A stretch of DNA of 5,895 nt from Planctomycetaceae bacterium (GCA_002702965.1 PADE01000225.1:17825-23719); one strand, 5' to 3'. Counted from the stretch's first letter, positions 1-5,792 are shown. Numbers and translations are program-made. The notes: generated by a model from the sequence alone, not told the origin.

Positions 1-453
1 ATCGCTTTCTACGGAATTTCATACGGTGGCAAGACCGCGGTCCGCGTGCCGCCGCTGGTCGATCGCTACTGCCTATCGATTTGCTCGGCGGATTTTACTC
101 GCTGGGTCAAGACGATCGCGACGAACGAAGATCGCTACGGTTACGCTTTCACGCGCGAGTACGAGATCGTCGAGTGGAATATGGGTCACATCGCCAGTTA
201 TGCCGAACTCGCGATGCTGGTCTCCCCGCGACCGTTTATGGTTGAGCAGGGACATCGTGACGGCGGAGCACCTGTGGAGTGGGTCGCGGGCGAGTTCGGC
301 AAGGTCCGTCGGCACTATGACTTGCTCGAGATCGGCGATCGTGCGGAGATCGAGTTCTTCAACGGCGGCCACACGATCAACGGACAGGGGACGTTGCGAT
401 TTCTGCACCGCCACTTGCGTTGGCCGGAGCCGCCCCGCCAACCGGCCCCCTGA
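1..453 (+). CDS. Alpha/beta hydrolase (acetylxylan esterase / dienelactone hydrolase-like), 5' truncated
   Basis: This is the last 150 codons of a gene whose start lies left of the window; the frame is open from base 1 and ends in TGA at 451-453. The visible part begins just before a nucleophile elbow, GISYGGKTA, a G-x-S-x-G-G motif with the likely catalytic serine at visible residue 7. An acid candidate follows in PFMVEQGHRDGG (Asp at visible residue 87), and the catalytic histidine is probably His124 in FFNGGHTINGQG, followed by a final helix FLHRHL. This Ser-Asp-His order is that of the alpha/beta hydrolase fold. The wording resembles esterase-like hydrolases that are common in planctomycete genomes. 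The N-terminal half, including any signal peptide, is not visible, so localisation and substrate cannot be judged. The gene is convergent with the MFS gene, with 37 bp between stops, so it is not part of the plus-strand cluster starting at 1932. The last residues (WPEPPRQPAP) are a loose Pro-rich tail. Confidence 0.85.
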   Translation: MAFYGISYGGKTAVRVPPLVDRYCLSICSADFTRWVKTIATNEDRYGYAFTREYEIVEWNMGHIASYAELAMLVSPRPFMVEQGHRDGGAPVEWVAGEFGKVRRHYDLLEIGDRAEIEFFNGGHTINGQGTLRFLHRHLRWPEPPRQPAP

Positions 454-490
454 GCGTCAGTGCGACACGCGGAGGCCGTCTCGGCACGGT

Positions 491-1819
491 CTATTCTGCC
501 GGCTCGGGTTCCTGCTCGGGGCGCCGCAGCAGGCACACCGCGTTGAGTGCCAGGAACACGACGATCGTGGCGGCCAGCAGACTCAGGCCGGCGATCGCCT
601 GGCCGAGCCCCAGGATTCCCTTGTCGACCAGGTAGCCGATCAGTGGTGAGGTTGGCGCGGCACCGATGCCGATCACATTGAGCAATCCGACGGCGGTGGA
701 GCGGGCCGCCGGATCGATGACTTCAAACGTCGTCGTCCACAGGTTGGCCACGTAAAAACCGTAACCGAGTCCGTAGGTGACCATCGCCACGATTAGCCAT
801 TCTCTCGAAAGGAACATGCCCATCACGAGCAGTGCGGGAATCCACAGCGTGATGCCCACCACTTGGATCAAGGTTCGGCCGGCGCGCCTTCGGCGGGAGA
901 ACCGGTCGGCCAAATACCCTCCCAACAACAGACCCGCGATTGTCGCCGGACGACTCCACACCGTCGCAAATTGCCCCGCCCCCTGATTGGTCATCCCGAA
1001 CTCCTCGACAAAATAGCGCGCCAGCCAGAAGTCCTGCGCGTTGGCCACCATACAAAAGAAAACAAATGCCATCGCCAGCATCCAGAAGGCGGGTACCTTC
1101 AACACCGAGCCGATGGTCACGTGCAGGGCGGCTCCCTGGGTACCCAACCCTCGGTCGGACTCACGTTCGGTCCGGATGGGTTCCGGCATGACGAAAAAAA
1201 TTCCCGCCGCCGCGGCCACGCCGAGCAGGCCGAAACAGAGCATCGCCATCCGCCAACCCGCCAGTTCGAGGGGGCCCCATCCCCAGGATGCGAACGGCAC
1301 CTCGACGTTTGGCAGATCGGCGAACAAGCCTCCAAATAACCCGACGACGATAAAGGCGAGATTGAGCGAGAGGTTGTAGATCCCGATCGCGGTCGATCGA
1401 TTCCTGGGCGTAAAACAATCGGCCATCACGCCAGCGATCGCCGGCACGCTGGCGGCCTGCGCGAACCCCAGCGTGATTCGCAAGGCTAACAATTCGAAGA
1501 AGCTGTTCACAAATCCCATCGCGATCAGCGCCAGTGCGCTGGCCAGTAGACTGAATGCCAACACCCTTCGTCGCTGGAGGCGATCACTCAGGTAGGCCAC
1601 AAACAGCTGTGCGATCGAGTAAGGTATAAGGAACGCGGTATCCAGCAGCCCCGCTTGCAGCTTGGTGAGTGAGAGTTCCGCGCTGAGCGGAACCTGTACG
1701 TAGAACACCAGCGAGCGATGTTGGATCAGCACGAAGTAAGCCAGGGCCACCAGTGATAGAATCCACCACCGGTTCGATGGGCCGTGGTCGTGCTGCGGAG
1801 AGCTGAAATGATCGGTCAT
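491..1819 (-). CDS. MFS transporter, 12 TM, ACS/hexuronate-type organic anion carrier
   Basis: The gene encodes a 442-residue integral inner-membrane carrier of the major facilitator superfamily, at a normal length for 12-TM members. After a short His/Ser-rich cytoplasmic N-terminus, hydrophobic segments lie at about 18-40, 59-77, 87-105, 107-130, 143-165, 188-210, 242-262, 285-303, 317-336, 340-360, 372-395 and 405-430. A loop 2-3 signature is visible as AYLSDRLQRRRVL (about 75-87), and its counterpart in the second half is GGYLADRFSRRRR (about 300-312), both variants of the MFS GxLaDrxGrR motif. The long central loop (about 212-240) is charged. The overall pattern resembles anion:cation symporters that carry hexuronates, sugar acids or aromatic acids, but the substrate cannot be read from sequence. 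The ATG at 1819 is chosen because it leaves a natural short N-terminus; no clear Shine-Dalgarno precedes it. The gene diverges from the catabolic cluster at 1932, which suggests uptake of that pathway's substrate (inference). Confidence 0.92.
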   Translation of the reverse strand: MTDHFSSPQHDHGPSNRWWILSLVALAYFVLIQHRSLVFYVQVPLSAELSLTKLQAGLLDTAFLIPYSIAQLFVAYLSDRLQRRRVLAFSLLASALALIAMGFVNSFFELLALRITLGFAQAASVPAIAGVMADCFTPRNRSTAIGIYNLSLNLAFIVVGLFGGLFADLPNVEVPFASWGWGPLELAGWRMAMLCFGLLGVAAAAGIFFVMPEPIRTERESDRGLGTQGAALHVTIGSVLKVPAFWMLAMAFVFFCMVANAQDFWLARYFVEEFGMTNQGAGQFATVWSRPATIAGLLLGGYLADRFSRRRRAGRTLIQVVGITLWIPALLVMGMFLSREWLIVAMVTYGLGYGFYVANLWTTTFEVIDPAARSTAVGLLNVIGIGAAPTSPLIGYLVDKGILGLGQAIAGLSLLAATIVVFLALNAVCLLRRPEQEPEPAE

Positions 1820-1820
1820 G

Positions 1821-1832
1821 CGATGTTCATCG
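1821..1832. promoter_or_regulatory. Candidate operator-like dyad CGATG-TT-CATCG
   Basis: A perfect 5-bp inverted repeat with a 2-bp centre lies directly upstream of the MFS start codon (ATG at 1819 on the minus strand). A repressor bound here would block ribosome access or promoter clearance for the carrier. It is short, and the window is rich in CGAT-type words, so it may be accidental. It replaces the position where a Shine-Dalgarno would be expected. Confidence 0.2.
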
Positions 1833-1918
1833 GTAACAGCGGCGGCAACGACGTTCCATCATACCGCGTAGCGGGTCCCGCCGGATCACTTCGCCGGCGA
1901 TAACGAAACCCACGTAAC

Positions 1919-1923
1919 AGGAG
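1919..1923 (+). promoter_or_regulatory. Ribosome binding site AGGAG for the VOC gene
   Basis: AGGAG lies 8 nt upstream of the ATG at 1932. It is a clear Shine-Dalgarno and fixes this codon as the start of the first gene of the plus-strand cluster. Confidence 0.75.
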
Positions 1924-1931
1924 CCTCACCG

Positions 1932-2312
1932 ATGCTTGAAACGATCGGCAAGCTCAATTACACGATCGTCCTGTGCGACGATATCGATCGTATGAAGGTC
2001 TTTTATCGCGAGCTGTTGCCGTTTCCCGTCGTGGCCGAAACGGCAACCAGTTTGGCGCTGGACGGCGGCGGTGTGTTACTGGGGCTGCGCCAGCGTGAGC
2101 GGTCCTACGATGGTCGCGGCGGGGGATCGGAATCGCCTGGGGTGCAGCTTGCATTTCTCGTTGCACCCGACGAGGTCGAGCCGTGCTACCAACAACTGCT
2201 CGAACGCGGTGTGGGGATTCTCGATCCGCCGGCGGATCAGCCGCGGGGCCACCGGACGGTCTATTTCTCCGATCCCGAGGGGAACGTCCTGGAAGTCTAT
2301 GCCGAGATTTAG
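1932..2312 (+). CDS. VOC superfamily (glyoxalase/bleomycin-resistance fold) protein
   Basis: This 126-residue cytoplasmic protein has the length of a single VOC unit with two beta-alpha-beta-beta-beta repeats. The first module opens with KLNYTIVLCDDIDRMKVFYRELL (about 7-29), the usual strand followed by a D-x-x-x-x-x-F-Y helix. The second contains GVQLAFLV (70-77), a helix EVEPCYQQLLERGV, and the signature ending YFSDPEGNVLEVYAEI (111-126). Family members are metal-dependent lyases, isomerases or dioxygenases, or metal-free binding and resistance proteins. Of the usual four metal ligands, only the last glutamate (Glu121) is plainly present. Tyr10 occupies the first His position and Gln72 the third, and no acid is obvious in the second (around residue 51). 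The metal site is therefore altered or lost. As the first gene of the cluster, ending 2 bp before the oxidoreductase start, it probably acts on or binds an intermediate of the same pathway (inference). The exact reaction cannot be assigned. Confidence 0.88.
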   Translation: MLETIGKLNYTIVLCDDIDRMKVFYRELLPFPVVAETATSLALDGGGVLLGLRQRERSYDGRGGGSESPGVQLAFLVAPDEVEPCYQQLLERGVGILDPPADQPRGHRTVYFSDPEGNVLEVYAEI

Positions 2313-2314
2313 CG

Positions 2315-3304
2315 ATGCGAACCAGCGAACCTGTCCGTGCAGCCGTCGTCGGTGGAGGGGCCTTTGGCGAGTGCCATCTGAGGACGCTGGCCAGCATGCC
2401 CGATGTCGAGGTCGCCGGGCTGTACACGCTCGAGCAGGATCGGGCTGCTGCGCTCTGCGATCGCTACGGCGGGAACTGCTACCCGGACCTCGAGGAGTTG
2501 GCGTCCGACCCGTCGATCGACATGGTCTCGATTGCCACGCCCGAAGACGCTCACTGCGAGTCGTTCAAAGTCCTGGCGGAACAGGGCAAGGCGATCTATG
2601 TGGAAAAGCCGCTGGCTACGTCGTTGGCGGAGGCCGAGCAGATGCTCGAGCTGTCACGGTCGATCACCGCCATGAGCGGACATTGCCTGCGGTTCGAATC
2701 TCGGATCGCGCAGGTCTTCGCGAGACAGGATCGATTGGGAGCGTTGCGGCATATGAGTTTTCGCAACAAACGCAGCCGCAGTGAAAAGGAAGTCTACGGG
2801 CGGGTGCATCCCGCCTACGGGATCTTCTGTCATGATATCGAGTTGGCAAACGCGTTTGCCCGCGAGCGATTCCACCGGGTTTGTGCGTTGGAAACCCGCT
2901 TTTCCGAGGGCCAGGTCGATGGCATGAACCTGCTCATCGAGTATCCCGGCGGAGCGACCTGTTCGATCGAAGGTGGCTGGTATCTTCCTGTGCAGGACGG
3001 GCTGGCTGAAAACGACCGCTGCTCGCTCGATTTTGAAGCGGGTACCTTCGAGATCAACTTGCCCCACATGGGATTTACGTTTGTGGATTCCGATGGCTAC
3101 CGGTTTTTCAATCAACAGTACGAATGCAATGTCTACGGGATGGAGTTTGGCGCCCTGCGGGCCGCGTTGGAATATCTGGTACGCTGCCTGCGCAGTGACG
3201 CCCGCCCACAGATCAGTACGATCGAGGATGGTTGCGAGGCGATCCGACTGATCGAAGCGGCGCTCCAGTCCGCGCGGACCGGTCGCTGGGTCGAGGCGGA
3301 CTGA
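2315..3304 (+). CDS. Gfo/Idh/MocA family NAD(P)-dependent oxidoreductase
   Basis: This 329-residue protein matches the family's usual 320-400 residues, on the short side. The N-terminal Rossmann domain begins VRAAVVGGGAFGECHL, with the dinucleotide motif G-G-G-A-F-G at 13-18. Strand-end motifs VSIATPEDAH (71-80) and the family signature VEKPLA (96-101) follow; Lys98 of EKP is the usual catalytic lysine. The second, alpha/beta sheet domain contains FCHDIELA (171-178), where His173 or Asp174 corresponds to the HD(I/L) active-site pair. Members oxidise or reduce sugars, inositols and related polyols, often forming lactones or keto sugars. The ATG at 2315 is preferred over upstream in-frame starts inside the VOC gene because it sits just before the Rossmann strand and two bases after the VOC stop (TAG at 2310-2312), giving tight translational coupling. 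No secretion signal is seen, so it is cytoplasmic. The substrate is unknown; a sugar or sugar derivative is the family default. Confidence 0.93.
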   Translation: MRTSEPVRAAVVGGGAFGECHLRTLASMPDVEVAGLYTLEQDRAAALCDRYGGNCYPDLEELASDPSIDMVSIATPEDAHCESFKVLAEQGKAIYVEKPLATSLAEAEQMLELSRSITAMSGHCLRFESRIAQVFARQDRLGALRHMSFRNKRSRSEKEVYGRVHPAYGIFCHDIELANAFARERFHRVCALETRFSEGQVDGMNLLIEYPGGATCSIEGGWYLPVQDGLAENDRCSLDFEAGTFEINLPHMGFTFVDSDGYRFFNQQYECNVYGMEFGALRAALEYLVRCLRSDARPQISTIEDGCEAIRLIEAALQSARTGRWVEAD

Positions 3305-3325
3305 ACTTCTCCCCGGGGTCGCATC

Positions 3326-4522
3326 ATGCCACAGCGCAAACGGATCGCCGCCATCGTCACCGAGTACTTTGCCGGTTCGCACGCCGATGTGATCGTGACC
3401 AAGTTCCTCAAAGGCTTTCCGACCGACGATGGCTTTCTGGCACCGCGCGTCGACCTGGTATCGATGTACATCGACCAGATTTCGGATCGGGACATCGGTC
3501 TAGGCATCGCGGCCGAACACGGCGTCACGGTCTATCCGAGCATCGTCAAGGCGCTCACTCTCGGCGACGACGAGTTAGCCGTCGACGGGGTGCTGCTGAT
3601 CGGCGAACACGGCGACTACGCCTGGAACGAAAAGCAGCAGCAGCTGTTTCCTCGCAAGTACTTCCTCGAGCAAATTTGCGGTGTGATGGCGACTAGTGGT
3701 AGGGGGGTGCCGGTATTCAACGATAAGCACCTCTCCTACAACTGGCAGGACGCGCAGTGGATGATGGAGCGGATGGCCGGATTGGCAGCGCCGCTGATGG
3801 CCGGCTCGTCGCTGCCCGTGGTCTGGCGCAATCCGTGGCTCGAGCACGATCTCGATACCCCGATCGACGAAGCCGTCGCGATTGGCTTCTCGGGTTTGGA
3901 GATCTACGGGTTTCATGCGCTCGAGGTGATGCAGTGCATGGTTGAACGCCGCACCGGCGGAGAGACCGGCGTGGCGGCCGTGACCTGTCTGGAGGGAGAC
4001 GCAGTGTGGCGTTCCGCCGAGCGGGGAGAATGGTCGCGGGAACTGGCGCAAGCGGCCTGTGACGCGATCGAGAATACGCCGGCGGGCCGGATGGAGGAGC
4101 ACTGTGATTGCCCCGCGCTGATGTTGGTCGAATACCGCGACGGTCTGCGCGGTGCGGTGTTGATGCTCGACGGTTACGTGCGCGATCTGGCGTACGCAGC
4201 GCGGGTTGCCGACGAGGTGCTGGCGACCGAGTTCTATGCGCAGGGACATGGCGACGAAGCAGGGCCCTATGCGCATTTCGCCTACCTGTCGTTGAACGCC
4301 GAAGAGATGTTCATCAACGGTCAGCCATCCTATCCCGTGGAGAGAACACTCTTGACGACGGGTGTGCTGGAAGCGATGCTCACGTCGCGGCACGCCGGGC
4401 ACCTGCGGGTCGAGACTCCGTGGCTGGATGTCACCTACCGGTGTAGCCGCCCGGTTCCCTGGCGACCGACCGGTTCCCGCCCGACCGGAGCATGCCTCGA
4501 TCCGTGGCCGCCCCGTGTCTGA
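3326..4522 (+). CDS. Conserved protein of unknown function, clustered with Gfo/Idh/MocA oxidoreductase
   Basis: This 398-residue soluble protein has no signal peptide or membrane segment and no function I can name. It opens with a Rossmann-like strand and turn, IAAIVTEYFAGSHADVIVTK (7-26), followed by VDLVSMYIDQ (42-51) and VDGVLLIGEHGDY (86-98). Other distinctive blocks, which I believe are conserved in homologues from memory, are VPVFNDKHLSYNW (128-140), PLMAGSSLPV (156-165), GLEIYGFHALEVMQCMVERR (190-209) and TLLTTGVLEAMLTSRH (341-356). The last block is reminiscent of the C-terminal helix of Gfo/Idh/MocA oxidoreductases, and the N-terminal order of strands could be a degenerate nucleotide or sugar-binding fold. 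There is no clear GxGxxG or EKP, so a canonical dehydrogenase is not supported. The start at 3326 has a weak GGGG Shine-Dalgarno at 3315-3318 and follows the oxidoreductase stop by 21 bp. The last 26 residues (about 373-398) are Pro/Arg-rich, look unlike the rest, and overlap a 19-bp tandem repeat, so the native C-terminus may have been near residue 372. Confidence 0.88.
   Translation: MPQRKRIAAIVTEYFAGSHADVIVTKFLKGFPTDDGFLAPRVDLVSMYIDQISDRDIGLGIAAEHGVTVYPSIVKALTLGDDELAVDGVLLIGEHGDYAWNEKQQQLFPRKYFLEQICGVMATSGRGVPVFNDKHLSYNWQDAQWMMERMAGLAAPLMAGSSLPVVWRNPWLEHDLDTPIDEAVAIGFSGLEIYGFHALEVMQCMVERRTGGETGVAAVTCLEGDAVWRSAERGEWSRELAQAACDAIENTPAGRMEEHCDCPALMLVEYRDGLRGAVLMLDGYVRDLAYAARVADEVLATEFYAQGHGDEAGPYAHFAYLSLNAEEMFINGQPSYPVERTLLTTGVLEAMLTSRHAGHLRVETPWLDVTYRCSRPVPWRPTGSRPTGACLDPWPPRV
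4451..4488 (+). repeat. 19-bp imperfect tandem duplication in the 3' end of the unknown gene
   Basis: Two adjacent 19-bp units (4451-4469 and 4470-4488) both read CCGGTTCCC-NNN-CGACCG followed by A or G, identical at 15 of 19 positions. Nineteen is not a multiple of three, so gain or loss of one unit shifts the reading frame of the tail of the preceding gene. The duplicated stretch encodes the Pro/Arg-rich tail (about residues 376-388). Confidence 0.75.
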
Positions 4523-4548
4523 CCGGAGGGGTTTGACGCTGGCCGAGC

Positions 4549-4556
4549 AGGGGGAG
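4549..4556 (+). promoter_or_regulatory. Strong ribosome binding site AGGGGGAG for the amidohydrolase
   Basis: AGGGGGAG lies 5 nt upstream of the ATG at 4562. It fixes the start of the amidohydrolase and implies independent translation initiation despite the 39-nt gap from the preceding stop. Confidence 0.7.
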
Positions 4557-4561
4557 ATTCC

Positions 4562-5419
4562 ATGACGCAGCGAGCAGATGCCCACATTCACCTCTTCGCC
4601 GGTGGATATCAGGACCAGTCGTTCGCTTCCCGCGCCGGCGTCGCGATCGATGAGGCTGTCTGTTACCACTCGCTCGCGGTCGATCACGGTGTCTCGGCGG
4701 CGCTGGTTGTCGGGTTCAGCGGCGAGGACTGGTGTACGGGGAACAATGCGCACCTGGCGGAACAAGTCGGTCTGTACGAGTGGGTGCGTCCGGTGGCGTA
4801 TGTGGCGATCGATGCCCCCCCGGCGGTCGAAGAACTGCAGCGGCTGGCACAACAGGGATTTGTTGGGGTCAGCTTGTTTCTGTTTGGCTCTGAACCCTCA
4901 CGGGTGGCCGAGTTACCGGATGATTTTTGGAGCTGGCTCCAGGAGCGGAACTGGCTTGTCAGCGTCAATTCCGAAGACGACGGGTGGCGTTCTTGGCACG
5001 GGGTCCTGGAGAGGTTTCCGCGTCTGCGCCTGCTGGTCTCGCACCTTGGGCTCCCCCCGGCAGCGGCAGCGGCTCCCACGGCAGAACAGGCCGCCGCCGC
5101 CCTGCGATCGGTCACCGAACTCGCTCGGTATTCGAGGGTGCAGGTCAAACTCAGCGGCTTCTATGCGCTGACGTCACCTGGACACGACTATCCCCACCGG
5201 GCCGCCTGGCCCTATGTCGAACAGCTGTTGGCGAGCTTCGGGAGCGGTCGCCTGTTATGGGCCTCGGATTTTTCGCCCTGCCTCGACTGGGTCACTTTTC
5301 CCCAGACGATCGACCTATTTCAGAAGATGCCGTTCCTTGAGGAGCCGGACGTGGAAGCGGTCACGGGCGGGAACCTGTTGGCGCTGTTGGACGAAGTCCG
5401 ACCGACCGCCACACCCTGA
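4562..5419 (+). CDS. Amidohydrolase 2 / COG3618-like TIM-barrel metal-dependent hydrolase (lactonase-like)
   Basis: This 285-residue cytoplasmic protein has the length typical of the sugar-lactonase-like branch of amidohydrolase family 2. It opens with the beta-1 metal motif DAHIH (His8, His10) right after a six-residue leader, which supports the ATG at 4562. Further barrel landmarks are LLVSHLGLPP (157-166, His161), VQVKLSGFYAL (193-203) and LLWASDFSP (231-239, Asp236), the last being the usual catalytic or metal-binding aspartate at the end of strand 8, followed by GGNLLALL (269-276). The SHLG, KLSG and SDxxP set is characteristic of COG3618 members such as L-rhamnono- and L-fucono-lactonases. 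The strand-5 histidine seen in decarboxylase members is replaced by LVSVN (132-136), which also favours the lactonase branch. A low-complexity Ala run (about 167-180) lies in a loop. Downstream of an oxidoreductase that could form a lactone, lactone hydrolysis is the best guess; other carboxylic ester or C-C bond hydrolysis remains possible. Confidence 0.9.
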   Translation: MTQRADAHIHLFAGGYQDQSFASRAGVAIDEAVCYHSLAVDHGVSAALVVGFSGEDWCTGNNAHLAEQVGLYEWVRPVAYVAIDAPPAVEELQRLAQQGFVGVSLFLFGSEPSRVAELPDDFWSWLQERNWLVSVNSEDDGWRSWHGVLERFPRLRLLVSHLGLPPAAAAAPTAEQAAAALRSVTELARYSRVQVKLSGFYALTSPGHDYPHRAAWPYVEQLLASFGSGRLLWASDFSPCLDWVTFPQTIDLFQKMPFLEEPDVEAVTGGNLLALLDEVRPTATP

Positions 5420-5433
5420 GTCGTCCGGCCGCT

Positions 5434-5498
5434 ACGCGAGCCCCGTTCTTGACCGATCTCCGGCGGGCGCGTCGACGCTCTCGGCGGCAGGCTCGCGT
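5434..5498. terminator. Possible structured 3' element after the amidohydrolase
   Basis: Perfect 9-bp arms ACGCGAGCC (5434-5442) and GGCTCGCGT (5490-5498) enclose 47 nt that contain a further 10-bp palindrome GCGTCGACGC (5469-5478). The outer arm begins 15 nt after the amidohydrolase stop. As RNA it could form a long GC-rich hairpin that ends the cluster transcript or protects its 3' end. No U-tract follows, so it is not a classical intrinsic terminator. The long loop makes the pairing uncertain. Confidence 0.3.
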
Positions 5499-5520
5499 GG
5501 GAGTCCGGCGGCCTGTGCAC

Positions 5521-5541
5521 GTTGTCTCGAATTGAGACAAC
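5521..5541. promoter_or_regulatory. Compact inverted repeat GTTGTCTC-GAATT-GAGACAAC
   Basis: The two 8-bp arms are perfectly complementary around a 5-nt centre. Its AT-containing arms and dyad form stand out from the GC-rich surroundings. It could be a dimeric-regulator operator for the downstream gene (about 250 bp away) or a terminator stem without a T-tract. Nothing in the window decides between these. Confidence 0.4.
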
Positions 5542-5747
5542 AATCTCATTTCTGGACCGTTTCAAGACCGATCGGCCTTCCGCAGATGACCGGGTGGCGT
5601 CCATCCGCGACCCGCAAACCAGTGCCCCGCAGGGACCGCCGCGCATCGGCCACCGCGCTGCTGGTTTTGCGCCTCCTTGGTACGCCTTTTGCACGCAGGA
5701 GACGGGTGTCGTAATCGTTTGCGACCGCGAGACGGGCCGTGTCGAGT

Positions 5748-5776
5748 TTGATCCTGTTTTACTCAGGTCCTATTAC
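5748..5776 (+). promoter_or_regulatory. Candidate sigma-70-like promoter for the leader-motif gene
   Basis: TTGATC (5748-5753) and TATTAC (5771-5776) each match four of six consensus bases and are separated by exactly 17 bp. Transcription would begin near 5783, only about 10 nt before the ATG at 5793 and within the Shine-Dalgarno-like GGGGAA (5781-5786). That short leader weakens the case, so the true promoter may lie further upstream. Confidence 0.3.
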
Positions 5777-5792
5777 CACCGGGGAATCTGTC

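Larger units (their letters stand above)
1820..1931. promoter_or_regulatory. Divergent intergenic region between MFS gene and catabolic cluster
   Basis: These 112 bp must carry the promoters for the minus-strand carrier and very probably for the plus-strand cluster. For the carrier, TATGAT (minus strand, 1863 to 1858) matches five of six -10 positions and would give a leader of roughly 30 nt, but no good -35 lies 16-18 bp upstream. For the cluster, GATAAC at 1899-1904 is a weak -10-like hexamer without a partner. A short inverted repeat CGCCGG-9 nt-CCGGCG lies at 1879-1899, and CCGC-GTA-GCGG lies at 1864-1874. Such dyads could be operator or hairpin elements, but GC-rich arms this short occur often by chance. 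The region's role is inferred from gene orientation; the individual sites are tentative. Confidence 0.5.
5420..5792. other. 373-bp non-coding stretch between the cluster and the leader-motif gene
   Basis: No convincing gene lies here. A reading frame from 5522 to 5887 on the plus strand stays open, but its predicted protein has no recognisable motif, begins with TTG inside an inverted repeat, and overlaps the better-supported gene at 5793 in a different frame. The stretch carries a wide GC-rich inverted repeat (5434-5498), a compact dyad (5521-5541) and a promoter-like pair (5748-5776), listed separately. An 8-bp word GAGACGGG occurs twice exactly 30 bp apart (5699 and 5729). Confidence 0.6.

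Noticed and set aside
454..490. Bidirectional terminator between the convergent hydrolase and MFS genes
   Set aside because: Only a short imperfect CCGT/ACGG pairing is present and no T-tract in either direction, so it is not distinguishable from chance.
26..649. A 207-codon plus-strand open frame across the hydrolase and the end of the MFS gene
   Set aside because: It is a shadow in another frame of the hydrolase and antisense to the MFS C-terminus. Its composition is Arg/Ser-rich and low in structure.
2183..2314. Upstream in-frame extension of the oxidoreductase into the VOC gene
   Set aside because: It would add 44 residues of non-domain sequence overlapping the VOC C-terminus. The ATG at 2315 lies right before the Rossmann motif and 2 bp after the VOC stop.
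2654..3382. A 242-codon minus-strand open frame
   Set aside because: It is antisense to the oxidoreductase, which has clear family motifs; no independent motif or ribosome site supports it.
3575..4852. A 425-codon open frame on the minus strand
   Set aside because: It lies antisense to the unknown conserved gene and the start of the amidohydrolase, both with family-like patterns and ribosome sites. Its product is rich in Arg, His and Gln with no recognisable motif, as expected for an antisense shadow in GC-rich DNA.
5699..5736. GAGACGGG repeated twice at a 30-bp spacing as a possible short repeat array
   Set aside because: There are only two copies of an 8-bp word, with no third unit and no palindromic repeat, so a CRISPR or iteron array is not supported.
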